Below are positions 1 to 6,443 of a stretch of 12,645 nucleotides of DNA, in pieces. How positions within the stretch are numbered: the first letter of the stretch is position 1; every line of letters starts with the position of its first letter. The notes under the pieces were generated by a model. It made no database searches, was not told the DNA's origin, and saw nothing but the letters and a program-made list of their open reading frames with translations. Made by a program: the position numbers and the translations under genes. The stretch is from JABWBR01 sp036741235 (lineage in GTDB: Bacteria; Bacteroidota; Bacteroidia; Chitinophagales; Saprospiraceae), in contig DAINSQ010000134.1 in assembly GCA_036741235.1 (NCBI GenBank), forward strand, positions 1-12,645, read 5' to 3'.

Positions 1-16
1 TTGTTGGTGTTGGGGT

Positions 17-26
17 GGGGGGGGGG
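17..26. repeat. Homopolymeric G tract (10 G)
   Basis: A run of ten G follows GGGGT, about 50 bases before the start codon at 76. Runs this long are prone to slipped-strand changes. Its position suggests the promoter or leader of the pseudokinase gene, but no -33/-7 pair is visible inside the window. Confidence 0.7.
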
Positions 27-75
27 CGGAATTCAAAAAAAATTGCCAACTTGCCTTGCAATAAAAGCAGGGCGT

Positions 76-1752
76 ATGGCAAAAAAAGCAACAGAGGAGA
101 AAGAACCCCTCAAAGCGGCGGAGACCGGCAACATTGAAAGATTATTCGAGCAGGGCAGGCTGGTAGAATCACTCGACCAGTTTTCCGCTTTTTTGCGGCA
201 ATTAGAAGATTTGGAGCTCGAAATTGCCGGTGTAAAAAGCCGGTTGTCATGGCTTGAAACCGAAGAAAAAGCGCAGCGCATCGGCACTGACGCCGTCACC
301 ATGCGCAATCAGATCAGTTTTGCCTATCAGCAATTACTCTCCGATTTCAGGAAAAATACCTTGGGCCGATATTTTGACCTCAAAGGCGAAGCAGATTTTC
401 TCGGCAGCATCTACGACCGCGACCAGGTGATGCACAAGATTCTCGACCTGCGCTTGCTCGAAAAACACTACCAACGCGATACGGCATGGGGAAAAACAGA
501 GGGTAATTCTTCCATTATTTACCGACTGTTCAATCCAGGTATGCGCCGCCACGCCATCGCCATGGTCATCAAAATGCCCGACATCGATCAGCACGCAAAA
601 GAAGAAATAGACATGCTTGTCGATTTGCGGCATCGCAATGTTATTAAGTTGCTCGACGCAGAGATAGACCGCTTTCCTTTTTTTGTAATTACCGAATTCG
701 TATACGGCGACAACCTGCCGAAGGCCCTGAAAATTGCGGGCCCTCGTTCGATCGGCCAGACCATTGACTGGATGTACCAACTCACGGATGCCCTTGACTA
801 CCTGCGCCATAAACGCATCTTGCATACCAATGTGCGTCCATCCAAAATCTATATTGACGACGAGTGGCAGATCATGATTTCGCCTTTTGATCTCATTAAA
901 ATCACAGCGTCTCGAAACAAAAGCACCCGTCCTTCCGCTACAGAATACCCCGGCGAACGCACCTTTAGCCGCTACCTCGATGTATGTCAATACGGCAGCC
1001 CCGAATTGTACAAAAGAGATGGAGAGCCGCTGGGGCTTGACGATATGTGTATCTCCGATTTATACTCCATTGGGCTGATAGGCTATAAAATCCTGACGGG
1101 CGAGGACTTGTTCAGCGGCAAAACGCTGTTTGAGATCATTGAAAACCGAAGGAAGCTGGAATCCGATAAAAAAGAAATGGCTTCCGAGTTGGCGCAGTTG
1201 CCCGAACATGCTATTTCGGATATCATCAAAAAGTTGCTGCATCCCGAGCCGGCGGCGCGCAAAAAACATTTTGCCAACCTGCACGAGCTACTGCGCGCGC
1301 TCACGCCGCTCACCCGGTCATTCAACGAAGATGTAAGCCCCGTACGCCAGAGTTATCGCCGCTGCCTGGCCAATAACCGCGAGTTCGTCCGCGACTTTTA
1401 CCGGGCTTTTCACCAACAGCAATCGCCCGATCGCGATCAGCCTTATCGCGCCTTTTTTAGCGAATCAGCACAGAAACGCCAATCGGCTATGCTCCAAATG
1501 TCGATCGACTTGCTGCTCGACCTCGACCGGCGCAGCGAACATTTTGTGGAATTGGTGAGCCCCGATAACGCTAAGCACCAGCCCTTTCATCCCCGCGATT
1601 ACGAGTTTTTCCTGGATACGCTCATCAGTACGATTCGTAGTAATGACCAACTACACTGGAATGAGACGCTAGAAACTGCCTGGGCGGAGGTGAAGAAGAA
1701 GGCCATGCGGATTATCAGGAAGTTGCATGGGGGGGAGGGTGAGAGTGGGTGA
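76..1752 (+). CDS. EAD11-like / pseudokinase / globin-like fusion protein
   Basis: A 558-residue protein with three parts. Residues about 19-92 match the pattern I know for effector-associated domain 11: a short helix ending in EQGRLVESLDQF, a coiled helix with SRLSWLETEE, an IGT turn and a final helix RNQISFAYQQLL. Such domains act as adaptors in bacterial conflict and signalling systems. Residues about 145-395 are a protein-kinase fold: ATP lysine K166 (MVIKM), alpha-C E176/E177, catalytic loop LHTNVRPSKI, then YGSPEL and SDLYSIGLIGYKILTG. The HRD Asp is N252, the metal-binding Asn is K257 and DFG is P270-F271-D272, so catalysis is unlikely. Residues about 426-551 look like a globin: FVRDFYRAF, a mid helix AMLQMSIDLLLDL, possible proximal His H501, then DYEFFLDTLISTI and TAW (W536). 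I chose ATG 76 because an upstream TTG extension would translate a G-run. The last residues (GGEGESG) come from a repeat. The kinase assignment is firm, EAD11 good and the globin moderate. The partner protein is unknown. Confidence 0.8.
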   Translation: MAKKATEEKEPLKAAETGNIERLFEQGRLVESLDQFSAFLRQLEDLELEIAGVKSRLSWLETEEKAQRIGTDAVTMRNQISFAYQQLLSDFRKNTLGRYFDLKGEADFLGSIYDRDQVMHKILDLRLLEKHYQRDTAWGKTEGNSSIIYRLFNPGMRRHAIAMVIKMPDIDQHAKEEIDMLVDLRHRNVIKLLDAEIDRFPFFVITEFVYGDNLPKALKIAGPRSIGQTIDWMYQLTDALDYLRHKRILHTNVRPSKIYIDDEWQIMISPFDLIKITASRNKSTRPSATEYPGERTFSRYLDVCQYGSPELYKRDGEPLGLDDMCISDLYSIGLIGYKILTGEDLFSGKTLFEIIENRRKLESDKKEMASELAQLPEHAISDIIKKLLHPEPAARKKHFANLHELLRALTPLTRSFNEDVSPVRQSYRRCLANNREFVRDFYRAFHQQQSPDRDQPYRAFFSESAQKRQSAMLQMSIDLLLDLDRRSEHFVELVSPDNAKHQPFHPRDYEFFLDTLISTIRSNDQLHWNETLETAWAEVKKKAMRIIRKLHGGEGESG

Positions 1753-1830
1753 GGGTGAGAGGGAGAGAGGGTGAGAGGGTGAGAGTGGGGGAGGGTGAGA
1801 GGGGGGGAGGGGGGGAGGGTGAGGGGGGTT
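1728..1830. repeat. G/GA-rich low-complexity tract
   Basis: A purine-only stretch built from GGGTGAG and GGGAG-like units, with many runs of three to seven G. It starts inside the last codons of the pseudokinase-globin gene, contains that gene's TGA stop (1750-1752), and runs up to the stop of the convergent DUF547 gene. It could form G-quadruplexes on the plus strand. No ordinary hairpin terminator is seen between the two genes. Confidence 0.8.
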
Positions 1831-2524
1831 ATTCATTTAGGCTCCAGTTGTAGTCAGCGTAAATTATCTTGGCCTGGGGGGAGATCTTGACGCCGGCATA
1901 TTTATTTAAAAAAACAGGCAGGTCGCCGAAATCGGATTTATACCATTCGAAAATCCTGGAAATTATTACCGCCTTTTCGTTGAGGGTATTGCTATTGGAG
2001 CGAATAAAAGCGCGTGTGCGCTCGTCGAGTTGGCTATCGAGTTGTGCTGGCAGATAAGCCTTGTTATAAAGGGGCGGGCAGGATTTGGCGGCGCAATTAA
2101 GGGCGAAATGAATGCGAGGGTCTTTGAATTGGGGCCTGATAATGTCATTTTCAATTTGATTGAGCGAATATAACTTACCTCCAATATTAATTCTTTTCAC
2201 ATCCCAGGTTTTTCCGCCGTCGAGGTCCATGATGCTTTTCAGTGGGTAGTTGTCGACGATTAGTTGCAGCGTAAAGACATTGTACGCGTTGATCCAAAAC
2301 GCCAATTGTTCGGCATTACTCCATTGGGAGGAAGGCGACTGCCGCGAAAAGTCCTGGGTAACGCGTTTCAACAACACGGTATTGCGCTTTAATGCTTTAT
2401 AGTCTACTTCTCCTGTGTTGGATACGTATTTGCTCAAAATTGAATTGTAAGCCTGGTAATTGGGCTGGGCGTTTGCCGTTAAGGTAGCGCAGAGCAAAAA
2501 AACAAGCAGTTTGCTGATCTTCAT
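1829..2524 (-). CDS. Exported DUF547 domain protein
   Basis: A 231-residue protein. Residues 1-19 are a signal peptide (KLLVFLLCATLTANA, cleavage probably before QPN), so the mature protein is exported. The remainder is the DUF547 family: WINAYN at 77-82, LNQIENDIIR at 121-130 and FALNCAAKSCPPL at about 140-152, followed by the usual IFEWYKSDFG segment near the end. DUF547 has no established biochemical role; the conserved Trp, Asn and Cys residues suggest a catalytic or binding site, which is inference. The ATG at 2524 starts directly on the signal peptide. The gene is convergent with the pseudokinase gene and divergent from the YgiD-like gene, with 127 bases between. A weak TTAGTTTG box lies at 2551-2558 (minus). 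Confidence 0.9.
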   Translation of the reverse strand: MKISKLLVFLLCATLTANAQPNYQAYNSILSKYVSNTGEVDYKALKRNTVLLKRVTQDFSRQSPSSQWSNAEQLAFWINAYNVFTLQLIVDNYPLKSIMDLDGGKTWDVKRINIGGKLYSLNQIENDIIRPQFKDPRIHFALNCAAKSCPPLYNKAYLPAQLDSQLDERTRAFIRSNSNTLNEKAVIISRIFEWYKSDFGDLPVFLNKYAGVKISPQAKIIYADYNWSLNE

Positions 2525-2602
2525 TGGATGGCATTTTATCTTTATTACAACAAACTAAGTCAGTTTTTTTTGATAAAGAAAAGGTTAAAACGCAGATTTT
2601 CT

Positions 2603-2632
2603 TTTGGGCGATCAACTTAAAGCGTATATTTG
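2603..2632 (+). promoter_or_regulatory. Bacteroidota-type promoter of the ygiD-like gene
   Basis: A -33-like TTTG (2603-2606) and a -7 box TATATTTG (2625-2632, matching TAnnTTTG) are separated by 18 bases, near the usual 19-21. Transcription would begin near 2639, giving a leader of about 12 bases before the ATG at 2652. Confidence 0.5.
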
Positions 2633-2651
2633 ATGTTTAAACATTGATTAT

Positions 2652-3536
2652 ATGAACAGACGCACCTTTTTTCAATCAATAGCGTTGACAGGTATGGCGG
2701 GAATAGCGGTAAAATTAAACGAGTTGGGCAAATTTGCAGATGGCCTGGGCCGCAGCGAAAAGATGCCGGTGTTGTTTTTGGGGCATGGCAGTCCGATGAA
2801 CGCCATCGAAGAAAACGAATTTGTACGCGGATTCCGCGACGTTGGTAAAAAGCTGCCCAAGCCCAGTGCGATACTTTGCATATCAGCGCATTGGGAGACC
2901 CGCGGCACCTTTGTAACCGCCATGGAAAAGCCGAAAACCATCCACGACTTCGGGGGTTTTCCGCCGGCGTTATACGAGGTGCAATACCCCGCGCCGGGCA
3001 GTCCCGAGTTGGCTGAGCAAACCCGGGAGCTAGTCGGAAAAACCCAAATCGGCCTTGACGACAAGTGGGGCCTCGACCACGGTTGCTGGAGCGTGGTAAA
3101 ACACCTGTACCCCGACGCCGACGTGCCGGTGATACAGATGAGCCTCGACTATAACCAGGGGCCGCAATACCACTACGAATTATCGAAAGAGCTCGCAGCT
3201 TTGCGCAAAAAAGGCGTCTTGATAGTTGGCAGCGGCAACATGGTGCACAACTTGCGCATGGTAGCCTGGGACCGCCTCAACGACGACGAATACGGCTACG
3301 ATTGGGCCATCGAAGCCAGTGAAAAAATGAAATCTTATATCCACAGCGGCGACCACCAGCCGTTGATCAATTACCGGTCGCAGGGCAGGGCGTTTGAGCT
3401 GGCTGTCCCTTCGCCCGATCACTACTTGCCCTTGCTGTATGCGTTGGCGCTAAAAGAAGAAAACGAAGCGGTCGCTTTGTTTAACGACAAAGCCATAGCC
3501 GGCTCTTTGACCATGACCTCTGTTGTTATTGGGTAA
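2652..3536 (+). CDS. ygiD: LigB/YgiD-family extradiol dioxygenase with Tat-like leader
   Basis: A 294-residue member of the class III extradiol dioxygenase family, related to 4,5-DOPA dioxygenase YgiD, which opens catechol rings using a metal ion. Seen motifs: LGHGSPMN (H45), SAHWE (H80), HDFGGFP (H98), DHGCW (H143) and GSGNMVHNL (H199). H45, H80 and H199 are the likely metal ligands by comparison with YgiD. Unlike cytosolic YgiD it begins with NRRTFFQSIALTGMAGIAV, a twin-arginine-like leader, so it may be exported folded; no clear AxA cleavage site follows, and a membrane anchor is possible. ATG 2652 is the only sensible start and follows a -7 box by 20 bases. The physiological substrate is unknown. 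The gene is monocistronic here, with rhlE following from its own promoter. Confidence 0.85.
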   Translation: MNRRTFFQSIALTGMAGIAVKLNELGKFADGLGRSEKMPVLFLGHGSPMNAIEENEFVRGFRDVGKKLPKPSAILCISAHWETRGTFVTAMEKPKTIHDFGGFPPALYEVQYPAPGSPELAEQTRELVGKTQIGLDDKWGLDHGCWSVVKHLYPDADVPVIQMSLDYNQGPQYHYELSKELAALRKKGVLIVGSGNMVHNLRMVAWDRLNDDEYGYDWAIEASEKMKSYIHSGDHQPLINYRSQGRAFELAVPSPDHYLPLLYALALKEENEAVALFNDKAIAGSLTMTSVVIG

Positions 3537-3561
3537 CAAGATGGGGTGGAGAAGCGCGATT

Positions 3562-3595
3562 TTTGGGCAAGTATGAAAAAAAATAGCTATCTTTG
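3562..3595 (+). promoter_or_regulatory. Bacteroidota-type promoter of rhlE
   Basis: TTTG (3562-3565) and TATCTTTG (3588-3595, a perfect TAnnTTTG) are 22 bases apart. A start site near 3602 gives a leader of about 38 bases to the ATG at 3640. This placement argues against a TTG start at 3595, which lies in the -7 box. Confidence 0.6.
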
Positions 3596-3639
3596 TGTTT
3601 TCTCAGCGTAAGGGCGACCTTACACCTTCAATCTTTTTA

Positions 3640-4854
3640 ATGAATTTTACACAATTATCGTTAATCGACCCCATCCTCAAAGCGCTTTCAGCAGAAGGAT
3701 ACACCACTCCCACTCCGATTCAGCAACAGGCTATTCCCGTCGTTTTACAACAAAAGGATCTATTGGGTTGCGCTCAGACCGGCACCGGTAAAACAGCTGC
3801 TTTTGCAGTGCCCATACTGCAATTGTTGTACCAGCAGAAGCAGCGCAAGCTTGGCATCAAGGCATTGATCCTGACACCGACCCGCGAATTGGCCATTCAA
3901 ATTGACGAGAGCATTGCCGCTTACGGCAGACATACGGGCATCAAACACACCGTTATCTTCGGCGGCGTATCGCAGCAGCACCAAACCAATGCCCTGCGCA
4001 AATACCCCGATATACTGGTAGCCACTCCCGGCCGATTGATCGACCTGATGAACCAGGGATTCATTGATTTGGCCACGCTGGAGATTTTCGTCCTGGACGA
4101 AGCCGACCGCATGCTCGACATGGGTTTTATCCACGACGTAAAGCGTATCATCACCAAGTTGCCGGCCAGGCGGCAGACGCTGTTTTTCTCGGCCACCATG
4201 CCGCCCGAAATACAAAAGCTGGCCAACTCGCTGCTCACGCACCCCGTGAAAGTGGAAGTGACGCCGCCTTCTTCGACTGTTGACAAAATAGAGCAGAGCC
4301 TCTACCACACCAACAAGTCTGATAAACAGGCCTTGCTGTTGCATTTGTTGAAAGAAAACAGCATCAAAAGCGCGTTGGTCTTCACGCGCACCAAACACGG
4401 CGCCGACAAAGTCGTTCGCTTTTTAGCGCGCGCCAATGTGCGCGCCGCCGCCATCCACGGCAACAAAAGCCAGAATGCCCGGCAAAACGCGTTGAATGAC
4501 TTCAAAAGCGGCAGACTGAAAGTGCTGGTTGCCACCGACATTGCCGCCCGCGGCATTGATATTGACGAGCTCACACACGTCTTCAACTACGACCTTCCCA
4601 ACGTCCCCGAAACCTACGTACACCGTATTGGCCGCACGGGCCGGGCGGGCAATACCGGCATCGCCATCGCCTTTTGCGATGTAGAGGAAAGAAGCGAGCT
4701 TCGCGACATCGAAAAGCTGATTGCCAAGGCTATACCGGTGATTGAAGATCACCCGTATCCTTCCGTCGCCTCCGCTCCTGTTGCGCCGCCGCCGGTGCAA
4801 CAACGCGTCGTGGCGCAGCGACCGCAAAAGAACAGGCAGTGGCAAAGGAGGTAG
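3640..4854 (+). CDS. rhlE: DEAD-box ATP-dependent RNA helicase, RhlE type
   Basis: A 404-residue DEAD-box helicase that uses ATP to unwind short RNA duplexes, typically in ribosome assembly, RNA decay or cold adaptation. All core motifs are present in order: F3, Q motif (GYTTPTPIQQQAIP, 20-33), Walker A AQTGTGKT (45-52), PTRELAIQI, TPGRL, DEAD (153-156, VLDEADRMLDMGF), SAT, ALVFTRTKHGADKV, VATDIAARGIDI and HRIGRTGRAG. The start MNFTQLSL followed directly by the Q-motif region is typical of RhlE proteins. A short Pro/Gln/Arg-rich tail ends in NRQWQRR and probably contacts RNA. The ATG at 3640 was chosen over an upstream TTG because that codon lies inside the promoter. No gene follows on this strand; three hairpins lie downstream. 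Confidence 0.95.
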   Translation: MNFTQLSLIDPILKALSAEGYTTPTPIQQQAIPVVLQQKDLLGCAQTGTGKTAAFAVPILQLLYQQKQRKLGIKALILTPTRELAIQIDESIAAYGRHTGIKHTVIFGGVSQQHQTNALRKYPDILVATPGRLIDLMNQGFIDLATLEIFVLDEADRMLDMGFIHDVKRIITKLPARRQTLFFSATMPPEIQKLANSLLTHPVKVEVTPPSSTVDKIEQSLYHTNKSDKQALLLHLLKENSIKSALVFTRTKHGADKVVRFLARANVRAAAIHGNKSQNARQNALNDFKSGRLKVLVATDIAARGIDIDELTHVFNYDLPNVPETYVHRIGRTGRAGNTGIAIAFCDVEERSELRDIEKLIAKAIPVIEDHPYPSVASAPVAPPPVQQRVVAQRPQKNRQWQRR

Positions 4855-4902
4855 GAGCAGTTTTGGACTGTGGGGGAAAGGATGTTTGATTGTTGATGTT
4901 TG

Positions 4903-4919
4903 ATTGATTGAAAATCAAT
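4903..4919. terminator. Hairpin 1 downstream of rhlE
   Basis: A perfect 7-bp stem, ATTGATT / AATCAAT, with a 3-base loop GAA. It is AT-rich and weak alone. It is the first of three adjacent hairpins between convergent rhlE and the DUF3368 toxin locus. Confidence 0.35.
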
Positions 4920-4920
4920 A

Positions 4921-4935
4921 ATCAGGCACCCTGAT
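4921..4935. terminator. Hairpin 2 downstream of rhlE
   Basis: A perfect 6-bp stem, ATCAGG / CCTGAT, with loop CAC, one base after hairpin 1. There is no U-run after it. Confidence 0.35.
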
Positions 4936-4944
4936 ATACGGCAC

Positions 4945-4975
4945 TTCAGGTGGTGATTTCAAATCACCTCCTGAA
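4945..4975. terminator. Hairpin 3, probable bidirectional terminator
   Basis: Arms TTCAGGTGGTGATTT and AAATCACCTCCTGAA around a single C pair at 14 of 15 positions (one mismatch). It is by far the strongest stem in the region and lies between convergent genes, so it may stop transcription from both sides. There is no T-tract, so a repeat-element origin is also possible. Confidence 0.5.
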
Positions 4976-5007
4976 TTATCTCTGAGGTTGAAGTGGGTTG
5001 CCTTTGT

Positions 5008-5298
5008 TCATTCCCCAGCTTCTTTTAATACAAACTCATACAATTCCTGGCTAATCCGAAAATTAGCTTCGCGGATAAGCCGGTCTAAAAGCAATTTTAC
5101 AGAAGAAATATGGCCATCGGCTTTAGCCTTGACCAAAATGCCGGCTAATCCAATGATAGTCAGGCCTTCCTGCCTGGCTATAGTTCGGCCTTTTGCTTCA
5201 TCCATCACGAGCAAGTCTGCACGAAGTTCCTTGGCGAGCACAATAGCCTCCGCTTCTCCCATGTCAAGTTGATGGAGTAAATGGGAAACATTAGCCAT
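5008..5298 (-). CDS. C-terminal fragment of DUF3368 toxin (possible re-initiation product)
   Basis: After the TAG at 5323-5325 the first ATG (5298) could restart translation and yield 96 residues: MANVSHLLHQLDMGEAEAIV through FRISQELYEFVLKEAGE. It keeps the acidic LDMGEAEAI and LLVMDE motifs but lacks the first PIN strand with SDTSP. It is therefore not expected to be an active nuclease alone. It is listed separately because gene callers may report it as a gene; I regard it as part of the broken toxin. Confidence 0.4.
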   Translation of the reverse strand: MANVSHLLHQLDMGEAEAIVLAKELRADLLVMDEAKGRTIARQEGLTIIGLAGILVKAKADGHISSVKLLLDRLIREANFRISQELYEFVLKEAGE

Positions 5299-5493
5299 AT
5301 TAGACGCAGACTTTACCTCAATCTATTCAGCTGTGGTTATTTCATTTAAATCATAGCCAAATGAACGGAGTTGTAGAATTTCTTCAAAAACAGCTTTGGG
5401 AAGAATGATTTTGACGAAGAGTAATTCTAATAAATACAAATGTCCGATCCGATAAAGCCCGCTGACTGGAGAGGTATCACTGATTACTATCAC
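5008..5493 (-). pseudogene. DUF3368 PIN-like toxin gene interrupted by in-frame TAG
   Basis: Read through, this is a 161-codon DUF3368 protein, a PIN-like RNase toxin of a type II toxin-antitoxin system. The N-terminal part (5326-5493) begins MIVISDTSPVSGL from a GTG, with D6 and a PKAVFEEIL segment (E37/E38). The C-terminal part has LDMGEAEAIVLAKEL (E80/E82), LLVMDEAKGR (D98) and GLAGILVKAKADG. Codon 57 is TAG (5323-5325), and the same frame continues ...ITTAE-stop-IEVKSASN... into the C-terminal half without a shift. A TGG to TAG change would explain it. The GTG start overlaps the antitoxin stop by 17 bases, as usual for this pair; a TTG at 5508 is an alternative. The catalytic acidic residues are split across the stop, so full-length toxin is probably not made unless the TAG is suppressed or is a sequencing error. 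Confidence 0.8.
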
Positions 5494-5728
5494 GACGCAG
5501 GATTTCAACCGTTTTTATATCTTCTTTGAATTCTTCAATGTCGTAGTGAGAAGCTATATGTCGATCGAAAAGCAATTTTTCAAATTCATAGTAGCCCATA
5601 TCAGCTAGTTTGCGGGCCTGGCCAAAGGAAAGACGCTGCTGTGCATACAACATCAACGCCAGTTCAACTTTAAGTTCCTGCTCACTCATACTTGCCGCTT
5701 CGAGCAAACTATCGTCAATTAAAACCAT
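5477..5728 (-). CDS. UPF0175-family antitoxin
   Basis: An 83-residue protein that matches the UPF0175 antitoxin family paired with DUF3368 toxins. Visible features: an N-terminal strand-helix MVLIDDSLLEAASMSEQEL, then the family core ELALMLYAQQRLSFGQARKLADMGYYEFEKLL, which looks like a helix-turn-helix-type segment, and a C-terminal HYDIEEFKEDIKTVEIL likely to bind the toxin. ATG 5728 was chosen over one at 5767 because a -7 box lies between them (5745-5752) and because family members begin at this point. It precedes and overlaps the toxin gene, so both are one transcript, probably autorepressed. The partner is broken, so the antitoxin may be a leftover or may act against a toxin made elsewhere. 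Confidence 0.85.
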   Translation of the reverse strand: MVLIDDSLLEAASMSEQELKVELALMLYAQQRLSFGQARKLADMGYYEFEKLLFDRHIASHYDIEEFKEDIKTVEILRRDSNQ

Positions 5729-5744
5729 GGCCTTTAATTTTATA

Positions 5745-5776
5745 CAAAAGTACGCTATTGTAGGCAAAAATTCAAC
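5745..5776 (-). promoter_or_regulatory. Bacteroidota-type promoter of the toxin-antitoxin pair
   Basis: On the minus strand, GTTG (5773-5776) and TACTTTTG (5745-5752, matching TAnnTTTG) are 20 bases apart. The start site would fall about 10 bases before the ATG at 5728, which supports that start. Confidence 0.55.
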
Positions 5777-5791
5777 TTGAATATGACCGCA

Positions 5792-5971
5792 TCATGCATA
5801 ATCCACCGCCATTTGCGCTGCGCGGGCCAATATCTCTTCGACGGTTGGGGTTAGTTCTTCGCCTATGCGGAGGAAGTCGGGGTGGTTCAATTCACATTTT
5901 CTCCCTACCTTACTCCCAAAACCAACCACTTTGGCTATGACCAGACTGCTTTGCCTGTTTATGTTGACCAT
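5792..5971 (-). pseudogene. Orphan C-terminal-like reading frame, possible gene remnant
   Basis: A 59-codon frame on the minus strand ending TGA at 5792-5794. Its last 33 codons (to about 5893) look like a real protein end, with NHPDFLRIGEELTP and an amphipathic helix VEEILARAAQMAVDYA. Codon choice is like that of neighbouring genes. Upstream it merges into KVVGFGSKVGRKCE and then overlaps the start of the plus-strand lipoprotein gene, where it makes no recognisable sense. I cannot assign a family. It may be the surviving 3' end of a gene displaced by rearrangement, a small gene, or chance. Confidence 0.25.
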
Positions 5972-6443
5972 ATTTGCCTGCGGGCAGCCCGCCGAACCTG
6001 CTTACCTGGTTATGTTAGAAACAGGCGGCGAAGACGACTGCGGCTATGCCGATCCTGCTGGTAAAATCATAGTGCCGCCTGGCAAATACGCCGCGTGCCT
6101 TACCGATACATTGTGGCATTTTGCCGCGGTGATCAAAAAAGAAGGCGGCTGTGCGGCGATCGACAAGACGGGCAGGGAGCTTTACGAAATTTATTGGTAC
6201 GACAACGGCCCGGATTATATCTCCGAAGGTTTGTTTCGCATGAAACAAGACGGCAAAATCGGCTATGCTGATGAAACCGGCAAGATCGCCATATCGCCTC
6301 AATTTGCTTGCGCCGAGCCGTTTGTAGCGGGAAAAGCGAGGGTTGCCTTGAATTGCAAGCTGGTACGCGATGGCGAGATGAGCGTTATGGAGAGCGATGA
6401 GTGGTTTTATATTGACAAAAACGGGAAAAAGATCAGCGAATAA
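5937..6443 (+). CDS. WG-repeat lipoprotein
   Basis: A 168-residue protein. Residues 1-15 form a lipoprotein signal (MTRLLCLFMLTIFAC, lipid-attached C15), so it is likely membrane-anchored outside the cytoplasm. The rest contains WG-type repeats: GYADPAGKIIVPPGKYAAC (36-54), AAIDKTGRELYE, GKIGYADETGKIAISPQFACAEPF (106-129) and WFYIDKNGKKISE at the end. WG repeats form beta-rich structures; their molecular role is generally unknown. ATG 5937 is chosen because it starts the signal sequence; an upstream in-frame start would add 24 unrelated residues. Its stop overlaps the next start by one base (TAATG), so the two are coupled. At about four repeats it is small for this family. Confidence 0.75.
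   Translation: MTRLLCLFMLTIFACGQPAEPAYLVMLETGGEDDCGYADPAGKIIVPPGKYAACLTDTLWHFAAVIKKEGGCAAIDKTGRELYEIYWYDNGPDYISEGLFRMKQDGKIGYADETGKIAISPQFACAEPFVAGKARVALNCKLVRDGEMSVMESDEWFYIDKNGKKISE

Noticed and set aside
1..75. N-terminal extension of the pseudokinase protein from a TTG at 1
   Set aside because: It would encode a glycine-rich stretch from the G-run; the ATG at 76 begins a normal lysine-rich N-terminus.
334..990. A 218-residue minus-strand protein
   Set aside because: It is antisense to the pseudokinase domain, with no recognisable motif and no promoter.
3595..3639. Start of rhlE at TTG 3595
   Set aside because: The codon lies in the -7 promoter box, and RhlE proteins begin at the ATG at 3640.
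3760..4398. A 212-residue minus-strand protein within rhlE
   Set aside because: It is an antisense shadow of the helicase motifs, a side effect of codon bias.
4855..5007. Riboswitch or small RNA
   Set aside because: Only simple hairpins are seen; no known riboswitch core or small-RNA promoter could be recognised.
5729..5767. Start of the antitoxin at ATG 5767
   Set aside because: It lies upstream of the likely promoter and adds 13 residues that do not fit the UPF0175 family.
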